A stretch of DNA of 64,000 nucleotides from JAGPCK01 sp964535575 (GTDB lineage Bacteria; Bacteroidota; Bacteroidia; UKL13-3). The stretch lies in contig CAZHTC010000008.1 in NCBI GenBank assembly GCA_964535575.1, forward strand, positions 1-64,000, given 5' to 3'. Shown one piece after another: positions 16,740 to 25,469 of the stretch; the first letter of the stretch is position 1, and every line of letters starts with the position of its first letter. The translations under genes were made by a program, and so were the position numbers. The notes beneath the pieces are model-generated. The model was given only the letters and a program-made list of their open reading frames with translations. It had not been told where the DNA came from and ran no database searches.

Positions 16740-17471
16740 CTATACCAATAAACTCAATGAAGCAAGTACAGCTCCGCCAATCACAGAGATAATTTTATAC
16801 CGCGAAAACTGGTGATTGGGGCTGTTCTCAAAAAGGATAATGGTGGAAATATGTAAAAATGTACCGATGATAAAAGCCATGATGTAGCGGAAGGCTTGAC
16901 TGTGGGCAAGCATTTCTTCACTTAATAATCCGCTTAATACAGCTCCTCCGGGAGCCATACAGGCATAAAGCAATACGAGAAGAAATATTTTAGGGTTCAG
17001 TTTTTTACCGGCATACATAATGGAGCTGAGGGCAAAGGCTGCGGGTAATTCATGAAGTATAATTCCTGATAAAAAGGTGTGGCGGGTGGTGATGCTTTCA
17101 AACATATTCGTTCCCAGCGGAATTCCTTCCATAAACGAATGCAGGCTAAGACTTACAAAAACCTGTATTTTCATCAGCCTTTCGTTTTTTCCATGGTGAA
17201 GGTGCAGGTGGCCGTGTTCAACACCGGCTGTAAATTGCTCCAGAATAATCTGAAAGAAAAAACCCAGCAACACAAATACTCCGCACATGGGGTCGGATAC
17301 ACTGAACACTTCCGGAATGAGGTAAAGGATAGTTACTGAAAACAAAAAGGAGCCGCCAAAAGAAAGCAGTAATTTTAAAACGGTATCGTTGCTTTTTTTA
17401 CGTAATAAAAATGGTAATATTCCCCCGAGAAAAGTGGTGGCAGCAAGTAGCAAAAATGCACTATTGTTCAT
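16740..17471 (-). CDS. ZIP-family metal transporter
   Basis: Divalent metal (typically zinc or iron) importer of the cytoplasmic membrane, 243 residues with about eight helices. The cytoplasmic loop is histidine-rich (EHGHLHLHHG), and the paired family signatures in helices 4 and 5 are present: HSFMEGIPLG and HELPAAFAL, which form the binuclear metal site. It overlaps the PAP2 gene upstream by four bases, so it is the third cistron of a methyltransferase-PAP2-ZIP operon; whether these functions are related is unclear. Confidence 0.92.
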   Translation of the reverse strand: MNNSAFLLLAATTFLGGILPFLLRKKSNDTVLKLLLSFGGSFLFSVTILYLIPEVFSVSDPMCGVFVLLGFFFQIILEQFTAGVEHGHLHLHHGKNERLMKIQVFVSLSLHSFMEGIPLGTNMFESITTRHTFLSGIILHELPAAFALSSIMYAGKKLNPKIFLLVLLYACMAPGGAVLSGLLSEEMLAHSQAFRYIMAFIIGTFLHISTIILFENSPNHQFSRYKIISVIGGAVLASLSLLV

Positions 17472-18040
17472 TCGTTCATGTCGGGGGTTAAACTGTTTTT
17501 AAACAGCATAAGGAAACCATAGGCTATGATTGACCCCAGAATAGCGCCTGCTGTTACATCAGCCGGGAAATGCACCCCCACATACACCTGTGCAAAAGCG
17601 ACCGAAGCAGCCCATAAAGGAGCAGCCCATTTAACCCATCGGTATTTTGCAGCAAATAAAAATATCATGATTACCGCCAGTGCAAAATGATTGGACGCAT
17701 GAGCCGATGTGAAACTAAAACCGCTGCCGCAGGGAACGCGTTTTATCACATATTCCTGCATCATTTCGTTGTTGCATGGTCTTATTCGCTGAACTGTTTT
17801 CTTGATATAGTTGCCACTCACCTGGTCGCTTACCGTTACGGTAAGTGCTATCATCAGCAGGGGATAAATGCTTTTTTTCTTATACCGGTATATGATGTAT
17901 GCTATAAGAAAAGCATACAGCGGAAACCAGAAGTACATATACCTGAACCAGGGCATGATTAAATCAAATACCGGATTACCCAATGAACCGTTTATCAGGT
18001 AGAATAATTCTTTATCTAGCCGGTAAAGTATCCCTATCAT
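17468..18040 (-). CDS. PAP2-family membrane phosphatase
   Basis: Integral membrane phosphatase-like protein of 190 residues with about five or six helices, of the kind acting on lipid phosphates such as undecaprenyl diphosphate or phosphatidic acid. The first motif, KKTVQRIRP, is canonical KxxxxxxRP. The second reads TSAH instead of PSGH. The third is AQVYVGVHFPAD, with the histidine and aspartate in place but glutamine where most members have arginine (SRxxxxxHxxxD). Activity is therefore likely but less certain than for the second PAP2 protein at 27152. It overlaps both its upstream and downstream neighbours by four bases. Confidence 0.88.
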   Translation of the reverse strand: MIGILYRLDKELFYLINGSLGNPVFDLIMPWFRYMYFWFPLYAFLIAYIIYRYKKKSIYPLLMIALTVTVSDQVSGNYIKKTVQRIRPCNNEMMQEYVIKRVPCGSGFSFTSAHASNHFALAVIMIFLFAAKYRWVKWAAPLWAASVAFAQVYVGVHFPADVTAGAILGSIIAYGFLMLFKNSLTPDMNE

Positions 18041-18771
18041 GCTGCTTTCTGTGCCTTAATAATGAGTCGTTCTGATTTCTGTTCGTCAAAGCTATCTAAT
18101 GCATAGTTGCCAAACAAATTTAAAATAACAAATCCGGCCTCCGAAAGCAATCGTTCAAAATCTTTTCTGCTCATCAACTGAACCATTTCACGGAAATGAT
18201 GCACTTCCCCGTTGTCGTAAACATCAATGTATTTAATAATGCGGTTATTTTCTATTTGCTTCTTTATCTTAAAAATAATGGCTCCCCGTTTTATTTCATC
18301 TGTCGATTTTAACTCATTGCACACCTTGGTTGTGTTAAAAAAATCAATCACCAGGATTCCACTTTTTTTCAGAGCTTTATTAAATGATTTTAACACCTTA
18401 AGGTTATCTGTTTCATTCTCAAAATAGCCAAAGCTTGTAAACAGGTTAAAAATGGCATCGAATGTTTTTCCACTATAGGGCATTCGCATATCGTGTTCAC
18501 AAAAACGAAGGCGTTTGTTGGTGAATGCAGATGCCTGTTTGATTGATTCAGGCGACAAGTCGAGACCGGTTACGTCAAATCCTTTTTTATTCAGGTATAA
18601 TGCATGACGACCCTTACCGCAGGGAATATCAGCCACACAACTCTCTTCTGGCAAATGCATTTCCTGAAACAAATTGTTCAAAAAAAACTCCGCTTCCTTA
18701 GTATCCCTGTTTTGATAAAGCAAGTGATAATAAGGGGTGTCAAACCATGTTTCAAACCAACTTGATGACAT
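18037..18771 (-). CDS. Class I SAM-dependent methyltransferase
   Basis: Rossmann-fold methyltransferase of about 244 residues. SAM-binding motif I is VADIPCGKGRHALYL, with the acidic VTGLDLS at the end of strand 2 and a DAIFNLFTSFGYF motif later. The gene begins the methyltransferase-PAP2-ZIP operon. I chose the fourth codon ATG (18771), giving MSSSWFETWFDTPYYHLLY; an ATG at 18780 adds three residues. The substrate is unknown: the N-terminal WFxTxYYHxLY pattern recurs in a family of small-molecule methyltransferases, but I cannot name the acceptor. Confidence 0.9.
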   Translation of the reverse strand: MSSSWFETWFDTPYYHLLYQNRDTKEAEFFLNNLFQEMHLPEESCVADIPCGKGRHALYLNKKGFDVTGLDLSPESIKQASAFTNKRLRFCEHDMRMPYSGKTFDAIFNLFTSFGYFENETDNLKVLKSFNKALKKSGILVIDFFNTTKVCNELKSTDEIKRGAIIFKIKKQIENNRIIKYIDVYDNGEVHHFREMVQLMSRKDFERLLSEAGFVILNLFGNYALDSFDEQKSERLIIKAQKAA

Positions 18772-18861
18772 AAAACACAATCATACATAATTAAAAATAG
18801 GGAATGAAATAAAAAAACAGCTTTTAACTCTTACGTATTACACTCAGCAGGTTAAAAATAG

Positions 18862-18869
18862 TAGATTTG
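18862..18869 (+). promoter_or_regulatory. -7 box before the SGNH-like gene
   Basis: TAGATTTG, a full TAnnTTTG match, 22 bases before the ATG at 18892. Confidence 0.5.
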
Positions 18870-18891
18870 TGCGCGTATATCATTCCGTATA

Positions 18892-19785
18892 ATGAAAAAA
18901 TTCCTTTTAAGAGGTTTTCAGTTTTCACTCATACCGCTGGGGTTATGCATTGGGTTGTTGTTTTTGCCATACGACCGCAAGGCTGCCTGCCTTACCATAA
19001 AAGACGATTGTTATAACCGGAGCATGTGGATTTTTGAAAAATTGTTTAATCGTCCAACCGGGGCCGATCTGATTTTTTTCGGGACATCGCGCACCACTGC
19101 AGCCATAAATGATACCCTGATAGAGCAGCGACTTTATGAAAAACCTGGAAACACCAAGCGGGTGATAAATCTGGGTTATTGCCGTTTTGGACAAAACCTG
19201 CAATACGTTTTTTTAAAAGAACTGCTTAAGCACCATACGCCTGAAAAAGTGGTTCTGGAAATCCGTCAGGATCCTGACCAGCCAGCGCATATGCATTTCC
19301 CTTATTTTGCCGATGGGGTAGATTTGATTCGTACCGATGCATTTTTTCATCATAACTATTTCGGGGATATTGGAACGGGGTTATATTATCGCTTAAGAAA
19401 CTTTAATTCCACAACGATAGATAGCGGGTATATTCCGTTAATCTGCGGATATCAGGGGATACCCTTTGCTCTTCCCTTTGACACTATCGATATTGATTAT
19501 CAGGTAAAAAATAAGGAACCTAACGAGAATATGTCATATTTCTTAAAGGGCGTTGAATTGCTGAAAAAACATAACGTAGAGGTGGTGTTTCTTTTTATCC
19601 CGCGTTTTGGCCGTTACCAAACTCATCCGAATTATACCGAGTGGTATAAACAGTACGGGGAAGTACTTGTTCCGCCCGATTCGCTATGCAAAACCCCATG
19701 TTTTTGGGCAAATATTGACCATGTGAATACAGATGGGGCCACTTACCTTTCCGAATGGCTTGCTGCTCAATTAAAAGAAGAGTAA
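18892..19785 (+). CDS. Exported SGNH/DltD-like protein of unknown substrate
   Basis: A 297-residue protein with an N-terminal signal anchor (FLLRGFQFSLIPLGLCIGLLF). The segment LIFFGTSRTTAAIND near residue 62 resembles block I of SGNH hydrolases (GxS with the serine nucleophile), and DHVNTDGATYLSEWL near the C terminus resembles block V (DxxN or DxxH followed by a helix), as in cell-surface O-acyl-processing proteins. The canonical catalytic histidine of DxxH is present as DH. Many family members modify surface glycans, but substrate and activity are not shown here. It is monocistronic, with its own promoter, and 95 bases separate it from glmM. Confidence 0.7.
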   Translation: MKKFLLRGFQFSLIPLGLCIGLLFLPYDRKAACLTIKDDCYNRSMWIFEKLFNRPTGADLIFFGTSRTTAAINDTLIEQRLYEKPGNTKRVINLGYCRFGQNLQYVFLKELLKHHTPEKVVLEIRQDPDQPAHMHFPYFADGVDLIRTDAFFHHNYFGDIGTGLYYRLRNFNSTTIDSGYIPLICGYQGIPFALPFDTIDIDYQVKNKEPNENMSYFLKGVELLKKHNVEVVFLFIPRFGRYQTHPNYTEWYKQYGEVLVPPDSLCKTPCFWANIDHVNTDGATYLSEWLAAQLKEE

Positions 19786-19843
19786 TTATGCACAATGGCT
19801 GATAACTTATTCCAATTTAGGAGTAAGCTTCGCCCGCAATCCT

Positions 19844-19851
19844 TAAATTTG
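19844..19851 (+). promoter_or_regulatory. -7 box before phosphoglucosamine mutase
   Basis: TAAATTTG, a full TAnnTTTG match, 29 bases before the TTG start at 19881. Confidence 0.5.
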
Positions 19852-19880
19852 CCCCCCAATTAAACTTAAATACTACACTT

Positions 19881-21266
19881 TTGACACTCATTAAATCCAT
19901 TTCAGGTATTCGCGGTACCATTGGCGGAACCTCGGACGATGCACTTACCCCAACCAATATTGTAAAATTTACAGCCGCCTATGGTACGTGGGTAAAACAA
20001 CAAAGTAAATCCAACAAAATTATCATCGGACGTGATGCACGTCTGTCGGGAGAAATGGTTAGCAATCTGGTGGCCGGTACCTTAACCGGACTTGGATTAG
20101 ATGTAATTGACCTTGGATTGTCTACCACCCCAACCGTTGAAATGGCAGTAACCGAAGAAAAGGCCGGAGGCGGAATTATTATTACAGCCAGCCATAATCC
20201 AAAACAATGGAATGCATTAAAACTTTTAAACGCATCCGGAGAATTTATTTCTGGAAAAGATGGAGAAGAAGTGCTGGCCATAGCCGAAAAAGATACCATT
20301 CAATTTGCCGAGGTTGAAAAATTAGGTAAGATCACCAGAGACGATACTTATATTCAAAAGCATATTGATAGAATTCTGGCTATAGATTTAGTAGATATTA
20401 AAGCGATTAAAGCCCGAAAATTTAAAGTGCTGGTAGATGCGGTAAATTCTACAGGAGGAATTGCCGTTCCGCAATTACTTAAAGCGCTGGGGGTAGCAGA
20501 AATTATCGAATACAATTGTACACCCGATGGTAAATTTCCGCATAATCCCGAGCCACTTCCCGAACACTTAACGGCTACTTCGCAAGAGGTGAAATTCAAG
20601 AAAGCCGATGTGGGGATTGTGGTTGATCCCGATGTTGACCGCTTATGTTTTATAAGCGAAGACGGGAGTTTTTTCGGGGAAGAATATACACTGGTAGCGG
20701 TAGCCGATTATGTGCTGAAACACCGAAAAGGCAATACCGTTTCCAACCTTTCTTCCACCCGGGCTTTACGTGATGTTACCGAGAAAGCAGGAGGCGAATA
20801 CCATGCGGCTGCTGTTGGGGAAGTGAACGTGGTAACCAAAATGAAGCAGGTGAATGCGGTAATAGGAGGAGAGGGGAATGGCGGAGTGATTTTTCCTGAG
20901 TTGCATTACGGACGGGACGCCCTTGTGGGGATTGCATTGTTTCTTACTCACCTGGCTAAGGAGAAAAAAATATGCTCCATGCTAAGAGAAAATTACCCCG
21001 ACTATTTTATAGCCAAGAAAAAGATTGAACTTACTCCTGAGGTGAATATGGATGAGCTCATGAAAAAAATGAAGGATAAATACAAAAAGCAACCTATAAA
21101 TACCGAAGACGGGGTTAAAATTGAATTTGATAAAGAGTGGGTTCATTTGCGTAAATCAAATACCGAACCGATCATCCGGATTTACTCGGAGAGCACCAGC
21201 GAAGCAACAGCTACTCATCTGGCCGAGAAAATCATTCTGGATATGAAAACTATCATTAAAGGGTAG
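19881..21266 (+). CDS. glmM: Phosphoglucosamine mutase
   Basis: Converts glucosamine-6-phosphate to glucosamine-1-phosphate for UDP-GlcNAc, the precursor of peptidoglycan and surface glycans. The phosphoserine loop is ITASHNPKQW with S104; the metal loop is DPDVDRLCF near residue 250; sugar specificity EGNGG is near 330; the phosphate-binding RKSNTEP is near the C terminus. At 461 residues the length is typical. Translation most probably begins at TTG 19881, because the conserved family start LIKSISGIRGTIGG begins at codon 3 and no ATG or GTG lies nearby. A phosphomannomutase activity is possible in this superfamily. YchF follows after 36 bases. Confidence 0.93.
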   Translation: MTLIKSISGIRGTIGGTSDDALTPTNIVKFTAAYGTWVKQQSKSNKIIIGRDARLSGEMVSNLVAGTLTGLGLDVIDLGLSTTPTVEMAVTEEKAGGGIIITASHNPKQWNALKLLNASGEFISGKDGEEVLAIAEKDTIQFAEVEKLGKITRDDTYIQKHIDRILAIDLVDIKAIKARKFKVLVDAVNSTGGIAVPQLLKALGVAEIIEYNCTPDGKFPHNPEPLPEHLTATSQEVKFKKADVGIVVDPDVDRLCFISEDGSFFGEEYTLVAVADYVLKHRKGNTVSNLSSTRALRDVTEKAGGEYHAAAVGEVNVVTKMKQVNAVIGGEGNGGVIFPELHYGRDALVGIALFLTHLAKEKKICSMLRENYPDYFIAKKKIELTPEVNMDELMKKMKDKYKKQPINTEDGVKIEFDKEWVHLRKSNTEPIIRIYSESTSEATATHLAEKIILDMKTIIKG

Positions 21267-21302
21267 TTTTTTACAAAAATTGTATAAAGTAATTTAAAGT
21301 AT

Positions 21303-22403
21303 ATGGCCTTAAAGTGCGGAATTGTAGGATTGCCTAATGTAGGGAAGTCAACTTTGTTTAATTGTTTATCGAATGCAAAAGCTCAGGCGGCCAATTTCCC
21401 GTTCTGTACCATTGAACCGAATGTAGGCGTAATTACCGTTCCGGATGAGCGTCTGCTGGAGTTGGAAAAATTAGTTAAACCTCAGCGTGTGGTGCCAACA
21501 ACCATGGAGATTGTGGATATAGCCGGGTTGGTAAAAGGAGCAAGTAAAGGAGAAGGTTTGGGAAATCAGTTTTTAGCTAATATCAGAGAAACGGATGCCA
21601 TTTTACACGTGTTGCGCTGTTTTGATGACGACAACGTAATCCATGTTGATGGTTCGGTAAATCCAATAAGAGACAAAGAAATTATTGATACCGAACTGCA
21701 ATTAAAGGACCTTGATTCGGTGGAGAAAAAGTTGCAACGGGTGAGCCGCATGGCTAAAGTAGGGAATGATAAGGATGCCAAAAAAGCGACCGAAGTGTTG
21801 GAAGCCATGAAACTGCATCTTGAATCAGGTAAATCGGCAAGAGCGGCTGAATTAAGTGAGGAAGATAAAGAACATGTGGCCGATTTGTTTTTACTCACCA
21901 TGAAACCCGTGATGTATGTGTGTAATGTGGACGAGAAATCGGTGGTGAACGGAAATAAATATGTGGATCAGGTAAAGCAAAATGTAAAGGACGAAAATGC
22001 CGAAGTGCTGGTAATTTGTGCTGCTATTGAAGCCGAGATTACTCAGCTGGATAGTTTTGAAGATCGTCAGTTATTTTTAGCTGATTTAGGACTGAGTGAA
22101 TCGGGAGTTGCCAAACTGATCAAAGGGGCATATCGCCTCTTGAACCTGATTACTTATTTCACTGCCGGAGTACAGGAGGTGCGAGCCTGGACCATTACAA
22201 AGGGAACAAAAGCACCTCAGGCGGCAGCGGTAATTCACACCGACTTTGAGCGGGGGTTTATCAAAGCCGAAGTAATTCACTATGCTGATTATATTTCGCT
22301 GGGTTCGGAAGCGGCTTGCCGCGAAGCCGGAAAATTAGCCATGGAAGGGAAAGAATACTTAGTGCAGGATGGCGATGTAATGCACTTTAAATTCAACGTA
22401 TAA
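21303..22403 (+). CDS. ychF: Redox-regulated ATPase YchF (OLA1 family)
   Basis: Obg-related P-loop ATPase associated with ribosomes and stress responses. Motif GLPNVGKSTLFN begins at residue 8, the switch-like DIAGLVKGASKGEGLGNQFL region follows near 68, and a C-terminal TGS domain (residues about 280-366, AWTITKGTKAPQAAAVIH) is complete. The G4 motif reads NVDE, consistent with ATP rather than GTP preference as in YchF proteins. Length 366 is standard. The 36-base gap from glmM lacks a clear promoter, suggesting co-transcription. It converges on the transglutaminase gene with only three bases between stops. Confidence 0.96.
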   Translation: MALKCGIVGLPNVGKSTLFNCLSNAKAQAANFPFCTIEPNVGVITVPDERLLELEKLVKPQRVVPTTMEIVDIAGLVKGASKGEGLGNQFLANIRETDAILHVLRCFDDDNVIHVDGSVNPIRDKEIIDTELQLKDLDSVEKKLQRVSRMAKVGNDKDAKKATEVLEAMKLHLESGKSARAAELSEEDKEHVADLFLLTMKPVMYVCNVDEKSVVNGNKYVDQVKQNVKDENAEVLVICAAIEAEITQLDSFEDRQLFLADLGLSESGVAKLIKGAYRLLNLITYFTAGVQEVRAWTITKGTKAPQAAAVIHTDFERGFIKAEVIHYADYISLGSEAACREAGKLAMEGKEYLVQDGDVMHFKFNV

Positions 22404-22406
22404 TAT

Positions 22407-24434
22407 TTACCTGGTACCGGATTTAAGCTTTTGCTGCCTGGTTACATTTTCTATGGCCTGTTTGCATATACGCCTTGTTTGCCGGTTAAAGCGCTGCACG
22501 GTTACTAAATGTTGCCCGACTCCTTTGCGGTAATTATTGAACAACATATTGTACATGTGATACCTCTTTGATTCAAACCAGCTTTCGCAAAACAGGACAT
22601 AACTTAATTTATCGTTGAGGTGCCGGTTTTTACTGCACCAGCTCAGCTCACCTATTACAAATATTCTTAAACGCTGGTACCTCGAGGCGTAAATATCCAG
22701 TGCCTTTTCATAATCAGTCAATGCCTGGGTATAGGCATTGGTGTTATTTGGTGATTGGCCCATTTTAATATTTTCAATCAATTTACGCCTGATCGTTTTG
22801 GTATATTCTTTAATATTTTTGAGATATTGCTTCATCAGGGCTTCAGTTCCCTTTTGAATTTTATCGGTTTCCTTTTTACGTTGTAAAATCATATTCATGT
22901 GCTGAATAAGTTCATCGCGTTGTTTAATTTTTGAGAGCAAGAGGGGAGATAAACTGCTTTCATAATTTCTGCGGGCATCAGCTATTTTGCAGCTAAGCGA
23001 AAACAATTCCTGATTACATAAGGTAAACTCTTTGTTCCATGCTGCGATGGTATCGAACCACAGGGTATCCAATTCTTTAAATAACGTATGCAGTTGAGCC
23101 AATTTTACCGAGATGCTGTCCAAATCTTTTTGAATGAGTTTTTTATTGTTTTCCATTACCAGATTCAGCGTATTGGTATCGGTGGCAAGTTTTAGTTTGG
23201 AGAAAGGGAAATCGAGGTGGCGGTAATAATTTAATACATCGGTAAGCGCCCGCTGAGTGGCATCTTCATGTTTTCGCAGGTAATTAAATTTTAATGCAGT
23301 GACAGAAAAATAGGCGTTCATTTTGTTAATTGTTCCGGTTACCTGTTTTATTTCGGCATGTGCCCGGTTTTTACGATCGCTGTTAAGTAAATGTTTTTCA
23401 TTACGCTCTTCTTCTAAAAGTGTTTTTGCCAATCCAATTAAACTATCACTTATTGTAGCCAGACTATCAGCCGATTTTATTAGCAACGTGTCTGTTTCTG
23501 CATCTTTTGTGTGTTTGTCGCGGGCACCCGATTCATCTGTTTTAATCACGGCCGCCATTGCTAAATACAAACTTTGATTCACCCGGTTTTTGTTGTTTGA
23601 TGTGTACGATGAATCTGCTGCCCATAACAACTGAGGTATTTGCGTTAATCCCTGATAGGTGGCTAATGGCTGATAGAAGTTAAAATAAGGGGAGGTATTC
23701 TTTAAAAAATCTTTGATACTTTGAGTGTCTCTTTCAAAAGTACCGGCATCAACCGGATTGGGCAGCAGTTGATACATTTTTTCAAGCGGAAGGTGATCAA
23801 GAACAAAGTTTGCCGGAGGAGTAATGAAGTAGTGGTCGTTTCGTTTCCGTTTATATTTCATTTTAGAATAAGCCAGAGGCAATCGTGGTATCGGACTAAT
23901 CCACCTCATATAATCTTTGAATCCGGCTTTAAACCGAATATAACCGCTGGCATAGGTGGGGTCAATCAGTTTCCATTCACCACTTAATTTCACCATGCAC
24001 CATTGGTGGTTTGGTGCATAATACCTTTGGTTTTCGTAGGTTCCAAATCCTTTTGCAAATCCAATAATTCCTGTTGCTTCAATACCTGCATAGTTGCACA
24101 TAGCTACAAAAAGTTCAGAATATTCGGCACAAAGCGCTTTCCGTTTTCTAAGTGTGGTTTCTATTGAATTGTGACTGGTAACTCCGCGTTTAAACCTGCT
24201 TACATCATAGCTGATATTACTGGTAATCCAAACATAAATAGCTCTTACTTTTTCTTCATCGGTGGTGTATCCGGCCGTAAGTTTTTTAGTGAGCTTTTCA
24301 GCATCGGGTGATAAGAATAAGAAGATATTTTTCGATTTACGGTCAATTTTTTTAAACGGTAACGTTTGCGAAAAAACACTCCCGCTGCATATAACCAAAA
24401 GAAAAAAAAACAGGATTAATTTCCCCGAATTCAT
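22407..24434 (-). CDS. Secreted transglutaminase-like protein with coiled-coil C terminus
   Basis: A 675-residue exported protein. Signal peptide: MNSGKLILFFFLLVICSGSVFS. A transglutaminase-like (Transglut_core) domain spans about residues 55-170, with the full triad visible: C102 in LCAEYSE, H143 in PNHQWC, and D158 in LIDPTYASG. The remaining 500 residues are mostly helical and charged, with long heptad-like stretches (about 320-620) suggesting coiled coils. In bacteria such domains are usually cysteine proteases or amidases acting on the envelope. No operon partner is evident. The start used is the fourth codon (24434); 24443 is also possible. Confidence 0.85.
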   Translation of the reverse strand: MNSGKLILFFFLLVICSGSVFSQTLPFKKIDRKSKNIFLFLSPDAEKLTKKLTAGYTTDEEKVRAIYVWITSNISYDVSRFKRGVTSHNSIETTLRKRKALCAEYSELFVAMCNYAGIEATGIIGFAKGFGTYENQRYYAPNHQWCMVKLSGEWKLIDPTYASGYIRFKAGFKDYMRWISPIPRLPLAYSKMKYKRKRNDHYFITPPANFVLDHLPLEKMYQLLPNPVDAGTFERDTQSIKDFLKNTSPYFNFYQPLATYQGLTQIPQLLWAADSSYTSNNKNRVNQSLYLAMAAVIKTDESGARDKHTKDAETDTLLIKSADSLATISDSLIGLAKTLLEEERNEKHLLNSDRKNRAHAEIKQVTGTINKMNAYFSVTALKFNYLRKHEDATQRALTDVLNYYRHLDFPFSKLKLATDTNTLNLVMENNKKLIQKDLDSISVKLAQLHTLFKELDTLWFDTIAAWNKEFTLCNQELFSLSCKIADARRNYESSLSPLLLSKIKQRDELIQHMNMILQRKKETDKIQKGTEALMKQYLKNIKEYTKTIRRKLIENIKMGQSPNNTNAYTQALTDYEKALDIYASRYQRLRIFVIGELSWCSKNRHLNDKLSYVLFCESWFESKRYHMYNMLFNNYRKGVGQHLVTVQRFNRQTRRICKQAIENVTRQQKLKSGTR

Positions 24435-24587
24435 TTTTACCATTTAATATGGTTACAAGATAAGCAACCACTATGAAACCTGCTTGGATTACATCCTGTG
24501 GAAAACCCTTTATACATTGGTGCAGTGAAGTGGATAAAAGGTTAAACGGGTAACGGACGCATGTAGTGCCCACATATATTCAATGAA

Positions 24588-25391
24588 CTAATTTTTGTAA
24601 TACCTGAGTGCATCGGGTAAATGTTTTTTGATGTTGGCAATTCGGGTGGCATCACTGGGGTGTGTACTTAAAAACTCATCGGGCTTTGCCTGTCCTTTGC
24701 TTGCATCAGCCATTCGCTGCCAAAAGGCAACCGCGTGGTTGGGGTCGTATCCGGCCATGGCCATAAAATCAATTCCCAGAATATCGGCTTCACTTTCATG
24801 CGTGCGTGAAAATGGAAGCATTAACCCCACGGTTGTACCAATGCCATAGGCACCCATAAAAATCTGCTGCGTTTCAGACGGTTTATCCGATACAGCTACT
24901 GCCAGAGCAATGCCCCCGAGTTGTTGTACCAAACCCTGGCTCATACGCTCGTTTCCATGCCTTGCAATAGCATGAGCAATTTCATGCCCCATTACCACAG
25001 CCAGGCCATTTTCATCTTTTACAATGGGCATTATACCGGTATACACCACTACCTTGCCTCCGGGCATGCACCACGCATTTACCTGACGGTCGTCAACCAG
25101 ATTAAACTCCCAGGCATAGCCATCAAGTAATTTTTCCTGTCCTTTTGAATGCATGTATTCAGTTACTGCTGCTGATATTTTTTGACCCACACGTTTCACC
25201 ATGTCGGCATCGGGGGTGTAGCGCACAATGCGTGACTGGGAAAGAAAGCTGCTGTATTCTTTAAAACTCATTGCCTGCATTTCTTTTTCTGAAACCAGAC
25301 TCAGTTGCCTTCTTCCGGTGATAGGAACTTTATGACAGGCCGAAAAGCCTGAGAGGGTGAGCAGAGTAAGAAGGATTAGCTTCAGATTCAT
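24588..25391 (-). CDS. M48-family metalloprotease, lipoprotein
   Basis: Periplasmic zinc protease of the BepA/Oma1-like group, likely involved in outer-membrane protein quality control. The lipobox SGFSAC puts the lipidated cysteine at C19. The zinc motif is HEIAH (H136, E137, H140) and the third ligand lies in HESEADILG. The remainder contains the YDPNHAVAFWQRM and LSTHPSDATRIANI segments typical of the family, including the STHP motif. Length 267 is normal. A full -7 box lies exactly four bases before the ATG, so the mRNA may be leaderless. The gene is divergent from the GT39-like gene. Confidence 0.95.
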   Translation of the reverse strand: MNLKLILLTLLTLSGFSACHKVPITGRRQLSLVSEKEMQAMSFKEYSSFLSQSRIVRYTPDADMVKRVGQKISAAVTEYMHSKGQEKLLDGYAWEFNLVDDRQVNAWCMPGGKVVVYTGIMPIVKDENGLAVVMGHEIAHAIARHGNERMSQGLVQQLGGIALAVAVSDKPSETQQIFMGAYGIGTTVGLMLPFSRTHESEADILGIDFMAMAGYDPNHAVAFWQRMADASKGQAKPDEFLSTHPSDATRIANIKKHLPDALRYYKN

Positions 25392-25395
25392 AATG

Positions 25396-25403
25396 CAAAA
25401 ATA
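25396..25403 (-). promoter_or_regulatory. -7 box four bases before the M48 protease ATG
   Basis: TATTTTTG on the minus strand, all six fixed positions of TAnnTTTG, with four bases (CATT) before the ATG at 25391. It predicts a transcript starting at or within a base or two of the start codon. Confidence 0.5.
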
Positions 25404-25457
25404 AGGATTGAATACGGTTGTTGATGATTTACTTGTTCAGAACATGGAATTTTTGAT

Positions 25458-25465
25458 GAAATTTG
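25458..25465 (+). promoter_or_regulatory. -7-like box four bases before GT39-like gene
   Basis: GAAATTTG, five of six fixed positions, then CCCC and ATG 25470. It shares the N4 spacing of several neighbouring genes. Confidence 0.3.
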
Positions 25466-25469
25466 CCCC

